Shown: positions 1-5,496, numbered from the stretch's first letter. The stretch: 5,629 nt of DNA from Cyanobacteria bacterium T3Sed10_376R1m (GCA_003566215.1 PXEJ01000150.1:1-5629), one strand, 5' to 3'. Numbers and translations are program-made. The notes: a model not told the origin generated them from the letters alone.

Positions 1-216
1 AAAAATAAGCACTATCGTTTGATAGGCTAAGGTTATCTTAAATCCATAGGGATTATTGGTTATCTATTATCATGAAATTATTAAACAATCTTTACATTTG
101 CTCGGATTTACAAAAAAGGAAATGGCCATACTTCCACTGTTCCTCAGTACAAGTCTCGTTGAATAATTGATAATTATCGTAACAAAAATTGATTAAAAGT
201 TTAGAAAAAGTGAGTT
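1..216. other. AT-rich left-edge region without a convincing gene
   Basis: No ORF of persuasive length was found on either strand. Two small perfect hairpins lie close together: CTATC/GATAG with loop GTTT (12-25), and AATCC/GGATT with loop ATAG (41-54). GGTTATCT is repeated directly at 31-38 and 58-65. A 10-bp palindrome GATAATTATC sits at 169-178. One + frame is open from the window edge to a TAA at 28-30, so the end of an upstream gene cannot be excluded. I see no promoter with a good -35/-10 pair. The promoter of the following genes may be here but is not recognisable. Confidence 0.5.
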
Positions 217-342
217 ATGTTAATCGTTGAACCTATTAACCCTGTACAATTAGATTTGTTTTATAGAGTAACTGTCAGAGTCTTTTTTTATGGAATTAGC
301 TTAATGGGAAAACATCAAAATATAACTATTTCGGAGATTTGA
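217..342 (+). CDS. Possible 41-aa small protein overlapping the aminotransferase start
   Basis: ATG at 217 opens a 41-codon frame ending at TGA 340-342. The last base of that stop is the first base of the aminotransferase ATG (TGATG), the geometry typical of translational coupling. An in-frame TGA at 211-213 means the frame cannot extend upstream. Upstream of the ATG there is only a weak purine-rich stretch (AAAAAGTGAG). The peptide begins MLIVEPINPVQLDLFYR and has a hydrophobic/aromatic middle (FFYGISLMG), too short to be a clear membrane helix. I do not recognise a family. It could be a real small gene, the remnant of a larger decayed gene, or chance. The stop overlap and the reasonable amino-acid mix are the only support. 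Confidence 0.3.
   Translation: MLIVEPINPVQLDLFYRVTVRVFFYGISLMGKHQNITISEI
333..336 (+). promoter_or_regulatory. Shine-Dalgarno GGAG fixing the aminotransferase start at 342
   Basis: GGAG lies five bases before the ATG at 342, ideal spacing, and is the best ribosome-binding site in the window. It supports the ATG at 342 over the TTG at 339 directly before it. It lies inside the last codons of the small upstream ORF, so ribosomes translating that ORF would pass over it. Confidence 0.6.
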
Positions 343-1484
343 TGGAAAATAATTTGGGAAAAGTACCTTTTGTGGATTTGTCTTGGCAAAATAATCCTTT
401 ATTGTCTGAAATTGATTCCGCCATGAGGGATGTAGTTAGAAGAGGAGATTTTATTTTAGGAGCAGAGGTTAGGGAGTTTGAAGAAAGCTTTGCTCAAGCT
501 TGTGGGGTAAGGTATGGGATGGGAGTTGGCAGTGGTACAGATGCGATCGCCCTTGGACTGAGAGCTTGTGGTATATTACCAGAAGATGAAGTTCTTGTTC
601 CAGCGAATACCTTTATCGCTACAGTTATCGGCGTAATATTGGCAGGGGCGAAACCCGTCTTAGTAGATTGTGACATTAATACTGCCCTAATAGATTTAGA
701 ATTAGCTCAAAAGGCAGTAACAAAAAAAACAAAAGCAATTGTTCCAGTGCATCTGTATGGACAGATGGTTTGCCCAAATCAACTAAAAAACTTTGCTCAA
801 AATAACAATCTAATTATCTTTGAAGATGCAGCCCAAGCCCACCTCGCCCAAAGAGAAGGCAAAAATGCAGGTAGTATTGGTTTAGCCAGTGGTTTTAGTT
901 TTTATCCTAGTAAAAATTTAGGCGCTTTCGGTAACGGAGGAATGGTGGTAACAGATAATCCAGAAATCGCCCAAAAAGTTCGCAGTTTTAGAAATTATGG
1001 GGCACCAAAAAAATATTATCATCAAGACTACGGAACTAACAGCCGTTTAAACACCTTACAAGGTGCTGTGTTAAAAATAAAGTTACCCTACCTAGAAACT
1101 TGGAATAATTGGCGTAATCAAGCGGCAAAAAAGTATGATCATTACTTACAACCATTAGCAGAATATGGTGTTACTCCCATTAAAAATATGACTCAAAAAG
1201 GGCATATTTATCATCTTTATGTTATCAACGTTAAGCCACAGGGTAGCCATAACCGAGATTATATACAAAAAGAATTAGCACAATTAGGTATTGAAACGGG
1301 AATTCATTACCCTATACCTTGCCACTTGCAACCTGCCTATTCTTTTCTCGGTTATCGACGGGGAGATTTTCCCAACTCAGAAAAACTTTGTAGTAATATT
1401 TTATCTTTACCCATGTACCCCGGCATTGAAGATAGTCAATTACAATTAGTGGTGGATAATTTATTTAAAATAGTAGGAAAATGA
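342..1484 (+). CDS. DegT/DnrJ/EryC1/StrS-family PLP-dependent sugar aminotransferase
   Basis: This 380-aa protein has the usual length for the family. These fold-type I enzymes use pyridoxal phosphate to move an amino group, usually from glutamate, onto a keto sugar bound to a nucleotide, making amino sugars for polysaccharides or glycoconjugates. Visible hallmarks are the N-terminal VPFVDL, the phosphate-binding SGTDA (residues 64-68), and VPANTFIAT. EDAAQAH contains Asp162, which should contact the PLP ring nitrogen. The Schiff-base Lys191 is in FYPSKNLGAFGNGG. GIHYPIPCHLQPAY lies towards the C-terminus. The protein should be cytosolic. The general look (FdtB/QdtB/EryC1-like) suggests a 3-keto dTDP-sugar, but the substrate cannot be read from sequence. 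The start is ATG 342, with GGAG in front. No other sugar-nucleotide enzyme is in the window. The exosortase pair downstream suggests a role in surface glycan formation, which is inference. Confidence 0.93.
   Translation: MENNLGKVPFVDLSWQNNPLLSEIDSAMRDVVRRGDFILGAEVREFEESFAQACGVRYGMGVGSGTDAIALGLRACGILPEDEVLVPANTFIATVIGVILAGAKPVLVDCDINTALIDLELAQKAVTKKTKAIVPVHLYGQMVCPNQLKNFAQNNNLIIFEDAAQAHLAQREGKNAGSIGLASGFSFYPSKNLGAFGNGGMVVTDNPEIAQKVRSFRNYGAPKKYYHQDYGTNSRLNTLQGAVLKIKLPYLETWNNWRNQAAKKYDHYLQPLAEYGVTPIKNMTQKGHIYHLYVINVKPQGSHNRDYIQKELAQLGIETGIHYPIPCHLQPAYSFLGYRRGDFPNSEKLCSNILSLPMYPGIEDSQLQLVVDNLFKIVGK
543..550. repeat. HIP1 octamer GCGATCGC in the aminotransferase gene
   Basis: Exact palindromic GCGATCGC, read as codons GCG ATC GCC (Ala68-Ile69-Ala70) directly after the SGTD phosphate-binding motif. 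HIP1 is a genome-wide over-represented palindrome of many cyanobacteria, so it marks the host lineage rather than the gene. Confidence 0.9.
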
Positions 1485-1513
1485 TCAAAAATTATGAAGT
1501 TTTATGACTACTT

Positions 1514-1533
1514 AACTTTATAGAAACTTTATA
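1514..1533 (+). repeat. Exact 9-bp direct repeat with 11-bp period before the exosortase gene
   Basis: AACTTTATA occurs at 1514-1522 and again at 1525-1533, start-to-start 11 bp, in the 108-bp gap between the aminotransferase stop and the exosortase start. The second copy overlaps a -10-like TATATT (1530-1535), but there is no good -35. Direct repeats at one helical turn are the usual target of OmpR/PhoB-type response regulators, so this may be an operator. The DNA is AT-rich and chance is possible. A short AGGT/ACCT hairpin (1544-1556) followed by GTTTTT lies just downstream and is too weak to call a terminator. Confidence 0.35.
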
Positions 1534-1592
1534 TTAATGTTTAAGGTGTCTTACCTGTTTTTCAAAAATAATGTTTTAGAATTGACTAAGTT

Positions 1593-2540
1593 ATGAGAAA
1601 AAATTTAATAAAGATGAAATTAAGTAATAAATTTTCACTCAAGTATCTTGAAAATAAGATTCAATATTTAATTATTGTTCTTTTAAGCATTATGTATGGC
1701 CCTATTTTGTGGCATTGGTATGATGGTTGGCTCAATAAAAGTATTGGTATTGAACATGAATATTTTAGTCATGGGCTAATTGGTATCCCTTTTGCGTTTT
1801 ATTTAGTTTGGCTAAATAGACAAAAATGGAATGATATTCCTTCTAAATTTAAAAATGAAGGTCTTTTTTTTCTTGCCTTAGGAGGTATTTTTTTCCTAAC
1901 AGGAGTACCAGAATTTGTTAATTTTTCCTTTCCTTTAATATTATTCGGTGTTTGTTATTTTTTGAAAGGTAAACAAGGAATAAAATTATGTTGGTTTCCC
2001 TTTGTTTTAATTCTTTTCGCTACTCCCAATTCAATTCCCTATTTGATTACTCCCTATAGTTTAGGGTTACAAAAACTTATTGCGACATTATCGGGTTTTT
2101 TACTGTTTCATTTAGGTTTTGATGTGGCGGTTAATGGAATTTATATTACTGTTAATAATCGCTTGGTTGAGGTTGCTCCCTACTGTGCAGGATTAAAAAT
2201 GCTCTTTACGAGTTTATATGTTTCCCTTATGATACTCTATTGGCGTGATTTAATTGGCGATCGCACTCGTTCGATTATGGTCTTAATTGGGGCATCAATA
2301 ATCAGTGTAGTGGGAAATGTTTTTCGAAATGCAATCCTCGCCTTTTTCCATGGTGCTGAATATGACGGACTCTTTACTTGGTTTCATGATGATTGGGGCG
2401 GTAGTCTTTATTCAACCTTTACATTAATGATTATTTTGTGGTTAGTTACATACGTTGAAAAAATGGATCTTCACCGGTTTAAAAACACTAACTCTGCCGA
2501 AGAAGAAACCTCAGATGCAGATTTTAGCTTTAAATTTTAA
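1593..2540 (+). CDS. Cyanoexosortase, probably B type
   Basis: This 315-aa protein has about eight or nine hydrophobic segments (roughly residues 24-41, 60-75, 91-106, 110-124, 128-144, 160-173, 200-217, 226-250, 272-288). Exosortases are membrane transpeptidase-like enzymes thought to cleave C-terminal PEP-CTERM sorting signals of exported proteins, in bacteria that make exopolysaccharide. The expected catalytic residues are present: Cys198 in VAPYCAGLKML, Arg245 in GNVFRNAIL, and His265 in WFHDDWGG. The family's N-terminal HEYFSHGL motif (residues 55-61) is also there. A hydrophilic acidic tail follows residue 290. The B-type call rests on overall resemblance and on the partner gene 8 bp downstream. 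The start is uncertain: ATG 1593 has only a weak ribosome site, and ATG 1614 (Met8) is possible. No PEP-CTERM target is in the window. Confidence 0.9.
   Translation: MRKNLIKMKLSNKFSLKYLENKIQYLIIVLLSIMYGPILWHWYDGWLNKSIGIEHEYFSHGLIGIPFAFYLVWLNRQKWNDIPSKFKNEGLFFLALGGIFFLTGVPEFVNFSFPLILFGVCYFLKGKQGIKLCWFPFVLILFATPNSIPYLITPYSLGLQKLIATLSGFLLFHLGFDVAVNGIYITVNNRLVEVAPYCAGLKMLFTSLYVSLMILYWRDLIGDRTRSIMVLIGASIISVVGNVFRNAILAFFHGAEYDGLFTWFHDDWGGSLYSTFTLMIILWLVTYVEKMDLHRFKNTNSAEEETSDADFSFKF
2257..2264. repeat. HIP1 octamer GCGATCGC in the exosortase gene
   Basis: Exact copy read as GGC GAT CGC (Gly222-Asp223-Arg224) in a loop between membrane segments. It is a GC-rich island in an otherwise very AT-rich gene. 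Confidence 0.9.
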
Positions 2541-2548
2541 GAAATTTC

Positions 2549-3466
2549 ATGGGGAATAAACAAAACAAGGGTAAATCATCTTTATCAATATTGATATTAA
2601 CTGGTGTATTGCTAATTATAGTAATAGCTATGTTACCCGGTTATTTTCGTGGAGGAGATTGGAGTTGGCAACAAGAAAAGTCTCCTGCCAATAGTAGATT
2701 ATTAAACCAGCTTAGACAAGAAGGAATAGTCTTAGAAGAGTGGGAAAACTTGGCACGAAAATCCGTAAGGTTAAGTGGAAAAAACTGGTCATGGCAAACT
2801 ATGCACAAGGAGGGAAAAAATATTACCCTTTTAATCCATCCACAACCATACTATAAAGATAAGCCCACGGTAGAATGGACTGATTTACAAGGTTTAAATA
2901 TTAACGCTTCAGTTTGTTTTGGACAAATAGCTGATACTTTGCCCCTTAAACCGTCAGAAATTGGAATTGAATCCTCTGCAAATAGTGTGGAGGAATTAAT
3001 TAATCATCCAAATGTTACCAAAGAAGAGTTAACAAAAGTATTAAGTTTGTTACCTGACATTTGTTCGGATATTTTTACCATTGGACAGTTTGAAGGAAAA
3101 GCAGTTATTTCCCCTCTATCAGATACTAGGGATTGGGATACTGATTCACGGCAAATTATCAGTTTTCAGGATGAGAATGATAATTCTATTAAGGCTATTT
3201 TTGAGCGAGGTTGGAATACTAAACAAACTGTGGCAATAGTTAATTGGTATGGTTGGGACTCTGGGGGAGATTATAGACCTAAAATTTGGTTTATCAAAGA
3301 TTTGAAGGCTCAGTTAAAAGGTGAAAGAGCGGGATGGTATGCTGTTAGTCTAAGAATTAATATTCCTCCTTTAGAAGAAATTGAACCTTGGAAGGAAGAA
3401 GCACAACAACTGGCACAAGAAGTACAAAATGCAATCCTTGAAAAAATTACCTTGACTTCTGAGTAA
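2549..3466 (+). CDS. Cyanoexosortase B system-associated protein (EpsI-like partner)
   Basis: This 305-aa protein has a short basic N-terminus (MGNKQNKGK), one membrane segment (about residues 13-30) and a long soluble domain that should face outward. It starts 8 bp after the exosortase stop, so the two are almost certainly co-transcribed. Exosortase genes are commonly followed by such single-pass partners, with an EpsI-type domain in many bacteria and dedicated families in cyanobacteria. The role is not well established and is thought to be in the same processing or export step. Visible features are Trp-rich motifs after the membrane segment (WSWQ at 38-41 and again at 80-83), HPQPYYKDKPTVEWTDLQG near 97-115, two cysteines (123, 172), and a C-terminal VNWYGWDSGGDYRP...GWYAVSLRI block followed by a charged helix. 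The assignment depends as much on position as on sequence. No strong ribosome site is seen, and coupling to the exosortase is likely. Confidence 0.8.
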   Translation: MGNKQNKGKSSLSILILTGVLLIIVIAMLPGYFRGGDWSWQQEKSPANSRLLNQLRQEGIVLEEWENLARKSVRLSGKNWSWQTMHKEGKNITLLIHPQPYYKDKPTVEWTDLQGLNINASVCFGQIADTLPLKPSEIGIESSANSVEELINHPNVTKEELTKVLSLLPDICSDIFTIGQFEGKAVISPLSDTRDWDTDSRQIISFQDENDNSIKAIFERGWNTKQTVAIVNWYGWDSGGDYRPKIWFIKDLKAQLKGERAGWYAVSLRINIPPLEEIEPWKEEAQQLAQEVQNAILEKITLTSE

Positions 3467-3490
3467 GCAGGATTTGCTTAATAACTCAGA
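3458..3490 (+). terminator. Bulged stem-loop across the stop codon, possible 3' end of the exosortase operon
   Basis: The left arm TCTGAGTAAGCA (3458-3469) pairs with TGCTTA (3475-3480) and CTCAGA (3485-3490), giving 6+6 bp with a 5-nt loop GGATT and a four-base bulge ATAA (3481-3484). The TAA stop (3464-3466) is inside the stem. No T-run follows directly. The first one is eight T at 3540-3547, about 50 bases later. It may therefore be a factor-dependent end or an mRNA-stabilising structure rather than a classic intrinsic terminator. Confidence 0.4.
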
Positions 3491-3561
3491 GACTATAAAG
3501 ATCAAGGGTTAAGACATAATACAACTATCAAAAATAAGGTTTTTTTTACAAAAAAATAGTT

Positions 3562-3645
3562 AAAAGTGCAAAATTACAGATACTATACCCGGAGAATAAA
3601 ACCTGATAATTGTCCATTATCAACTCTCCTCACCATGGCACTTTT
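3562..3645. other. Nested inverted-repeat block, possible structured RNA
   Basis: Three complementary pairs are nested. AAAAGTGC (3562-3569) pairs with GCACTTTT (3638-3645). GGAGA (3591-3595) pairs with TCTCC (3625-3629). TGATAAT (3604-3610) pairs with ATTATCA (3616-3622) around the loop TGTCC. Together they could fold into one long interrupted hairpin of 84 nt. Alternatively, ACTTT (3640-3644) can pair downstream with AAAGT (3650-3654), leaving a CTCCTCAC stretch (3626-3633) unpaired. It could be a small RNA, a transcript-end structure or a dispersed palindromic repeat. Strand and transcription are unknown. Confidence 0.35.
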
Positions 3646-3685
3646 CGGCAAAGTCTAAATATTTTTAGCCTCTCTTTTGTTGAAT

Positions 3686-3726
3686 ATATTAAGAATGGTT
3701 AAAAAAAGGTTAAATATCTCTTTAAG
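3686..3726. promoter_or_regulatory. Four helically phased TTAA boxes, Pho-box-like on the minus strand
   Basis: Octamers ATATTAAG (3686), TGGTTAAA (3696), AGGTTAAA (3707) and TCTTTAAG (3719) have start-to-start spacings of 10, 11 and 12 bp. The middle two, read on the minus strand as TTTAACCT and TTTAACCA with a 3-bp gap, fit the cyanobacterial Pho-box form PyTTAAPyPy(T/A) bound by SphR. They lie about 80-120 bp upstream of the likely gltD transcription start. TTAA is common in such AT-rich DNA, so this is a candidate only. Confidence 0.3.
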
Positions 3727-3735
3727 TTAGGGACT

Positions 3736-3751
3736 ATTAATTAGAATTAAT
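3736..3751. repeat. Perfect AT-rich inverted repeat
   Basis: ATTAATT (3736-3742) and AATTAAT (3745-3751) are exact complements around AG. It lies about 55 bp upstream of the likely gltD transcription start, where an operator could act, but its AT-only arms make chance quite possible. Confidence 0.3.
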
Positions 3752-3754
3752 GTA

Positions 3755-3800
3755 ACACCAATATAGTGTAATTAGTTTTGTGTTGTTTCAATCATATAAT
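3755..3800 (+). promoter_or_regulatory. Likely gltD promoter with perfect -10 and upstream inverted repeat
   Basis: TATAAT at 3795-3800 matches the sigma-70 -10 consensus exactly. The -35 position (around 3772-3777, TTAGTT) is poor, which suggests an activated promoter. An inverted repeat ACAC-N7-GTGT (3755-3769) sits about 45 bp upstream of the expected start near 3807, a typical activator position. It is not an NtcA site (GTA-N8-TAC): the nearest form is GTA-N8-ATA at 3752-3765. A start near 3807 would give a leader of about 183 nt. Confidence 0.45.
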
Positions 3801-3845
3801 GTTAATTAATAACAAATTTCTTGTTTAATTTTGAAAAAAAGATAC

Positions 3846-3879
3846 TAAAACTACCCTTTTTATCTAGTTGATAGTTTTA
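3846..3879 (+). promoter_or_regulatory. Stem-loop in the likely gltD leader with two competing right arms
   Basis: TAAAACTA (3846-3853) is an exact complement of TAGTTTTA (3872-3879) across an 18-nt loop. AACTA (3849-3853) could instead pair with the first TAGTT copy (3865-3869). TATC/GATA (3861-3873) offers a third small hairpin. Mutually exclusive pairing might matter for regulation. It does not resemble the cyanobacterial glutamine riboswitch as I know it. Confidence 0.35.
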
Positions 3880-3989
3880 TTCCCTATTCGCAATTTATCA
3901 AGAAATACTAATGGTTGCATTATGTATTGAAATTATGACAATCAAATCAAAAAAAACACTATGAACAGAGATTAATTTAACAAAAAAAG

Positions 3990-5474
3990 ATGGGAAAACC
4001 AACAGGATTTTTAGAGTTTACTAGGGAATTACCCGTAGATAAAGAACCCCTTGAAAGAATTAAAAATTGGGATGAATTTCATTTACCTTTACCGGAAGAA
4101 AGTTTAAAAAATCAGGGTGCTAGATGTATGGATTGCGGTACGCCGTTTTGCCATACAGGGGAATTGATTAGTGGTATGGCTAGTGGTTGTCCGATTAATA
4201 ATCTGATCCCTGAGTGGAATGACTTGGTTTATCGTGGTTTATGGAAAGAGGCATTAGATCGTCTCCATAAAACTAATAATTTTCCTGAGTTTACTGGTAG
4301 GGTATGCCCTGCTCCTTGTGAAGGTTCTTGTGTATTGGGAATCAATAATCCCCCTGTGACGATTAAGAATATTGAATGTACAATCATCGATCATGGTTGG
4401 GATCAAGGATGGGTAAAGGCTGAGCCTCCAGAAAAACGCACGGGGAAAAAAGTTGCGATCGTTGGTTCTGGTCCTGCGGGTTTGAGTGCGGCGGCACAAC
4501 TGAATCGTGCTGGACATTGGGTAACGGTATATGAGAAGTGCGATCGCCCCGGGGGCTTACTCATGTATGGCATCCCTAATATGAAGTTAGATAAGGAAAA
4601 GGTTTTGATGCGTCGTATCCGCATCCTTGAGGAAGAAGGGATAAAATTTGTTTGTAACACAGAAATTGGAAAAGATATTAGTGCTTCTGCTTTAGTTAAT
4701 GACAACGACGCCGTAATTCTTTGTATTGGTGCGGGAAAACCCAGAGATTTACCTATTGAGGGCAGAAATTTAAAGGGTATCCACTTTGCGATGGACTTTT
4801 TAACGGCTAATACGAAGGCGGTGCTAAACCATAACGATGATGGCTTAATTTCCGCTGAAGGTAAGGATGTTGTGATTATTGGTGGCGGTGATACGGGAAC
4901 AGACTGTGTGGGAACTTCTGTGCGTCATGGTTGTAAAAGTGTGGTGCAATTGGAAATCATGCCCAAACCCCCCAATATGAGGGCAAAAAATAATCCTTGG
5001 CCGGAATATCCTAAGGTTTATCGTCTTGATTATGGTCAAGAGGAAGCGGCCGCTAAGTTTGGGGATGACCCCCGAGTTTATACCACCACTGCCACCAAAT
5101 TTGAGGATGATGGTCAGGGTAATCTGAAGGCAGTTCATCTGGTGCAAGTAGCATGGGAACGTAATGCCGATGGACGTTTTATTCCTAACCCCGTGGAAGG
5201 TACGGAAAAAATAATTCCGGCTCAGATGGTTTTGTTGGCCATGGGATTTTTAGGCCCTGAACAAATTTTGTTGGAGCAAATGGGTTTGGAAAAGGATCAA
5301 CGCAGTAATATTAAGGCTAGTCAGGATGATTATGCTACCAGTATTCCTAATGTTTTTGCTGCGGGGGATTGTCGTCGGGGTCAAAGTTTGGTGGTTTGGG
5401 CTTTTAATGAGGGCCGTGGTGTTGCTCAGAAGTGCGATCGCTACTTGATGGGTTATAGTGATTTACCAAATTAA
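3990..5474 (+). CDS. gltD: Glutamate synthase (NAD(P)H) small/beta subunit
   Basis: This 494-aa protein is the expected length for the cyanobacterial GOGAT small subunit. GltD oxidises NAD(P)H through FAD and iron-sulfur clusters and hands electrons to GltB, which makes two glutamates from glutamine and 2-oxoglutarate in the cytosol. The N-terminal cluster domain shows C46-x2-C49-x4-C54, C67 (GCPINN) and C106-x3-C110-x3-C114 ([10 protein letters not shown]). The FAD Rossmann motif is VGSGPAG with Gly159, 161 and 164. The NAD(P)H motif GGGDTG is at 298-303. The C-terminal FAD signature [15 protein letters not shown] has Gly459-Asp460. All key motifs are intact. ATG 3990 gives the classic MGKPTGF start, though the ribosome site is weak. 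gltB is not in the window; the two genes are often unlinked in cyanobacteria. Codons are more GC-rich than in the exosortase genes, fitting a well-expressed core gene. Confidence 0.97.
   Translation: MGKPTGFLEFTRELPVDKEPLERIKNWDEFHLPLPEESLKNQGARCMDCGTPFCHTGELISGMASGCPINNLIPEWNDLVYRGLWKEALDRLHKTNNFPEFTGRVCPAPCEGSCVLGINNPPVTIKNIECTIIDHGWDQGWVKAEPPEKRTGKKVAIVGSGPAGLSAAAQLNRAGHWVTVYEKCDRPGGLLMYGIPNMKLDKEKVLMRRIRILEEEGIKFVCNTEIGKDISASALVNDNDAVILCIGAGKPRDLPIEGRNLKGIHFAMDFLTANTKAVLNHNDDGLISAEGKDVVIIGGGDTGTDCVGTSVRHGCKSVVQLEIMPKPPNMRAKNNPWPEYPKVYRLDYGQEEAAAKFGDDPRVYTTTATKFEDDGQGNLKAVHLVQVAWERNADGRFIPNPVEGTEKIIPAQMVLLAMGFLGPEQILLEQMGLEKDQRSNIKASQDDYATSIPNVFAAGDCRRGQSLVVWAFNEGRGVAQKCDRYLMGYSDLPN
4540..4547. 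repeat. HIP1 octamer GCGATCGC in gltD, first copy
   Basis: Encodes part of Lys183-Cys184-Asp185-Arg186, at the end of the FAD-binding beta strand. It is embedded in a 14-bp stretch, AGAAGTGCGATCGC, that recurs later in the same gene. A near copy, GCGATCGT, lies at 4454-4461. Confidence 0.9.
5434..5441. repeat. HIP1 octamer GCGATCGC in gltD, second copy
   Basis: Encodes part of Lys481-Cys482-Asp483-Arg484 near the C-terminus, the same four residues and the same codons as the first gltD copy. Confidence 0.9.
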
Positions 5475-5496
5475 GCTTTGTTCATGAAGTTTTTTT
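5473..5496 (+). terminator. Weak stem-loop with T-run directly after gltD
   Basis: AAGCTT (5473-5478, starting inside the TAA stop) can pair with AAGTTT (5487-5492), including one G-U pair, over an 8-nt loop. Seven T run from 5490 to 5496, partly within the stem. The stem is weak, so this is a second choice next to the hairpin at 5568. Confidence 0.25.

Larger units (their letters stand above)
3467..3989. other. 523-bp non-coding region between the exosortase partner and gltD
   Basis: No ORF of useful length occurs in any frame; the longest ATG frame I noted on the + strand is 17 codons at 3911. In order it holds the right arm of a stem-loop at the upstream stop, a T8-AC-A7 tract (3540-3556) and a nested inverted-repeat block (3562-3645). 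Then come a short hairpin CTAAA/TTTAG (3655-3668), four phased TTAA-centred boxes (3686-3726), an AT palindrome (3736-3751), a likely promoter (3755-3800) and a leader stem-loop (3846-3879). The density of symmetric elements suggests regulation and possibly a small RNA. Confidence 0.6.

Noticed and set aside
72..170. 32-aa + strand frame beginning MKLLNNLYICSD
   Set aside because: No ribosome-binding site, no stop/start linkage to a neighbour and a composition that does not suggest a real protein.
339..341. TTG as start of the aminotransferase
   Set aside because: The adjacent ATG at 342 has better spacing from GGAG and is the stronger codon.
494..676. 60-codon minus-strand frame inside the aminotransferase gene
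   Set aside because: It lies opposite a strongly supported gene and its translation has no recognisable feature; it is a shadow frame.
3540..3556. T8-AC-A7 tract as an intrinsic terminator
   Set aside because: The loop would be only two bases and there is no GC-rich stem before the T-run; it is more likely a homopolymer tract.
3752..3765. NtcA box upstream of gltD
   Set aside because: The sequence is GTA-N8-ATA; the second half-site TAC is missing, and I saw no other GTA-N8-TAC in 3467-3989.
3911..3964. 17-aa + strand frame just before gltD
   Set aside because: Very short, no ribosome-binding site and AT-driven composition; a leader peptide cannot be argued from this alone.
3800..3989. Glutamine (glnA-type) riboswitch in the gltD leader
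   Set aside because: The conserved blocks I would expect (a CGTTCA-like start and a GGAAGTAGG-like core) are absent.
4254..5147. Three minus-strand frames (87, 100 and 100 codons) inside gltD
   Set aside because: They lie opposite conserved cofactor motifs of gltD, overlap one another and show no domain or ribosome site.
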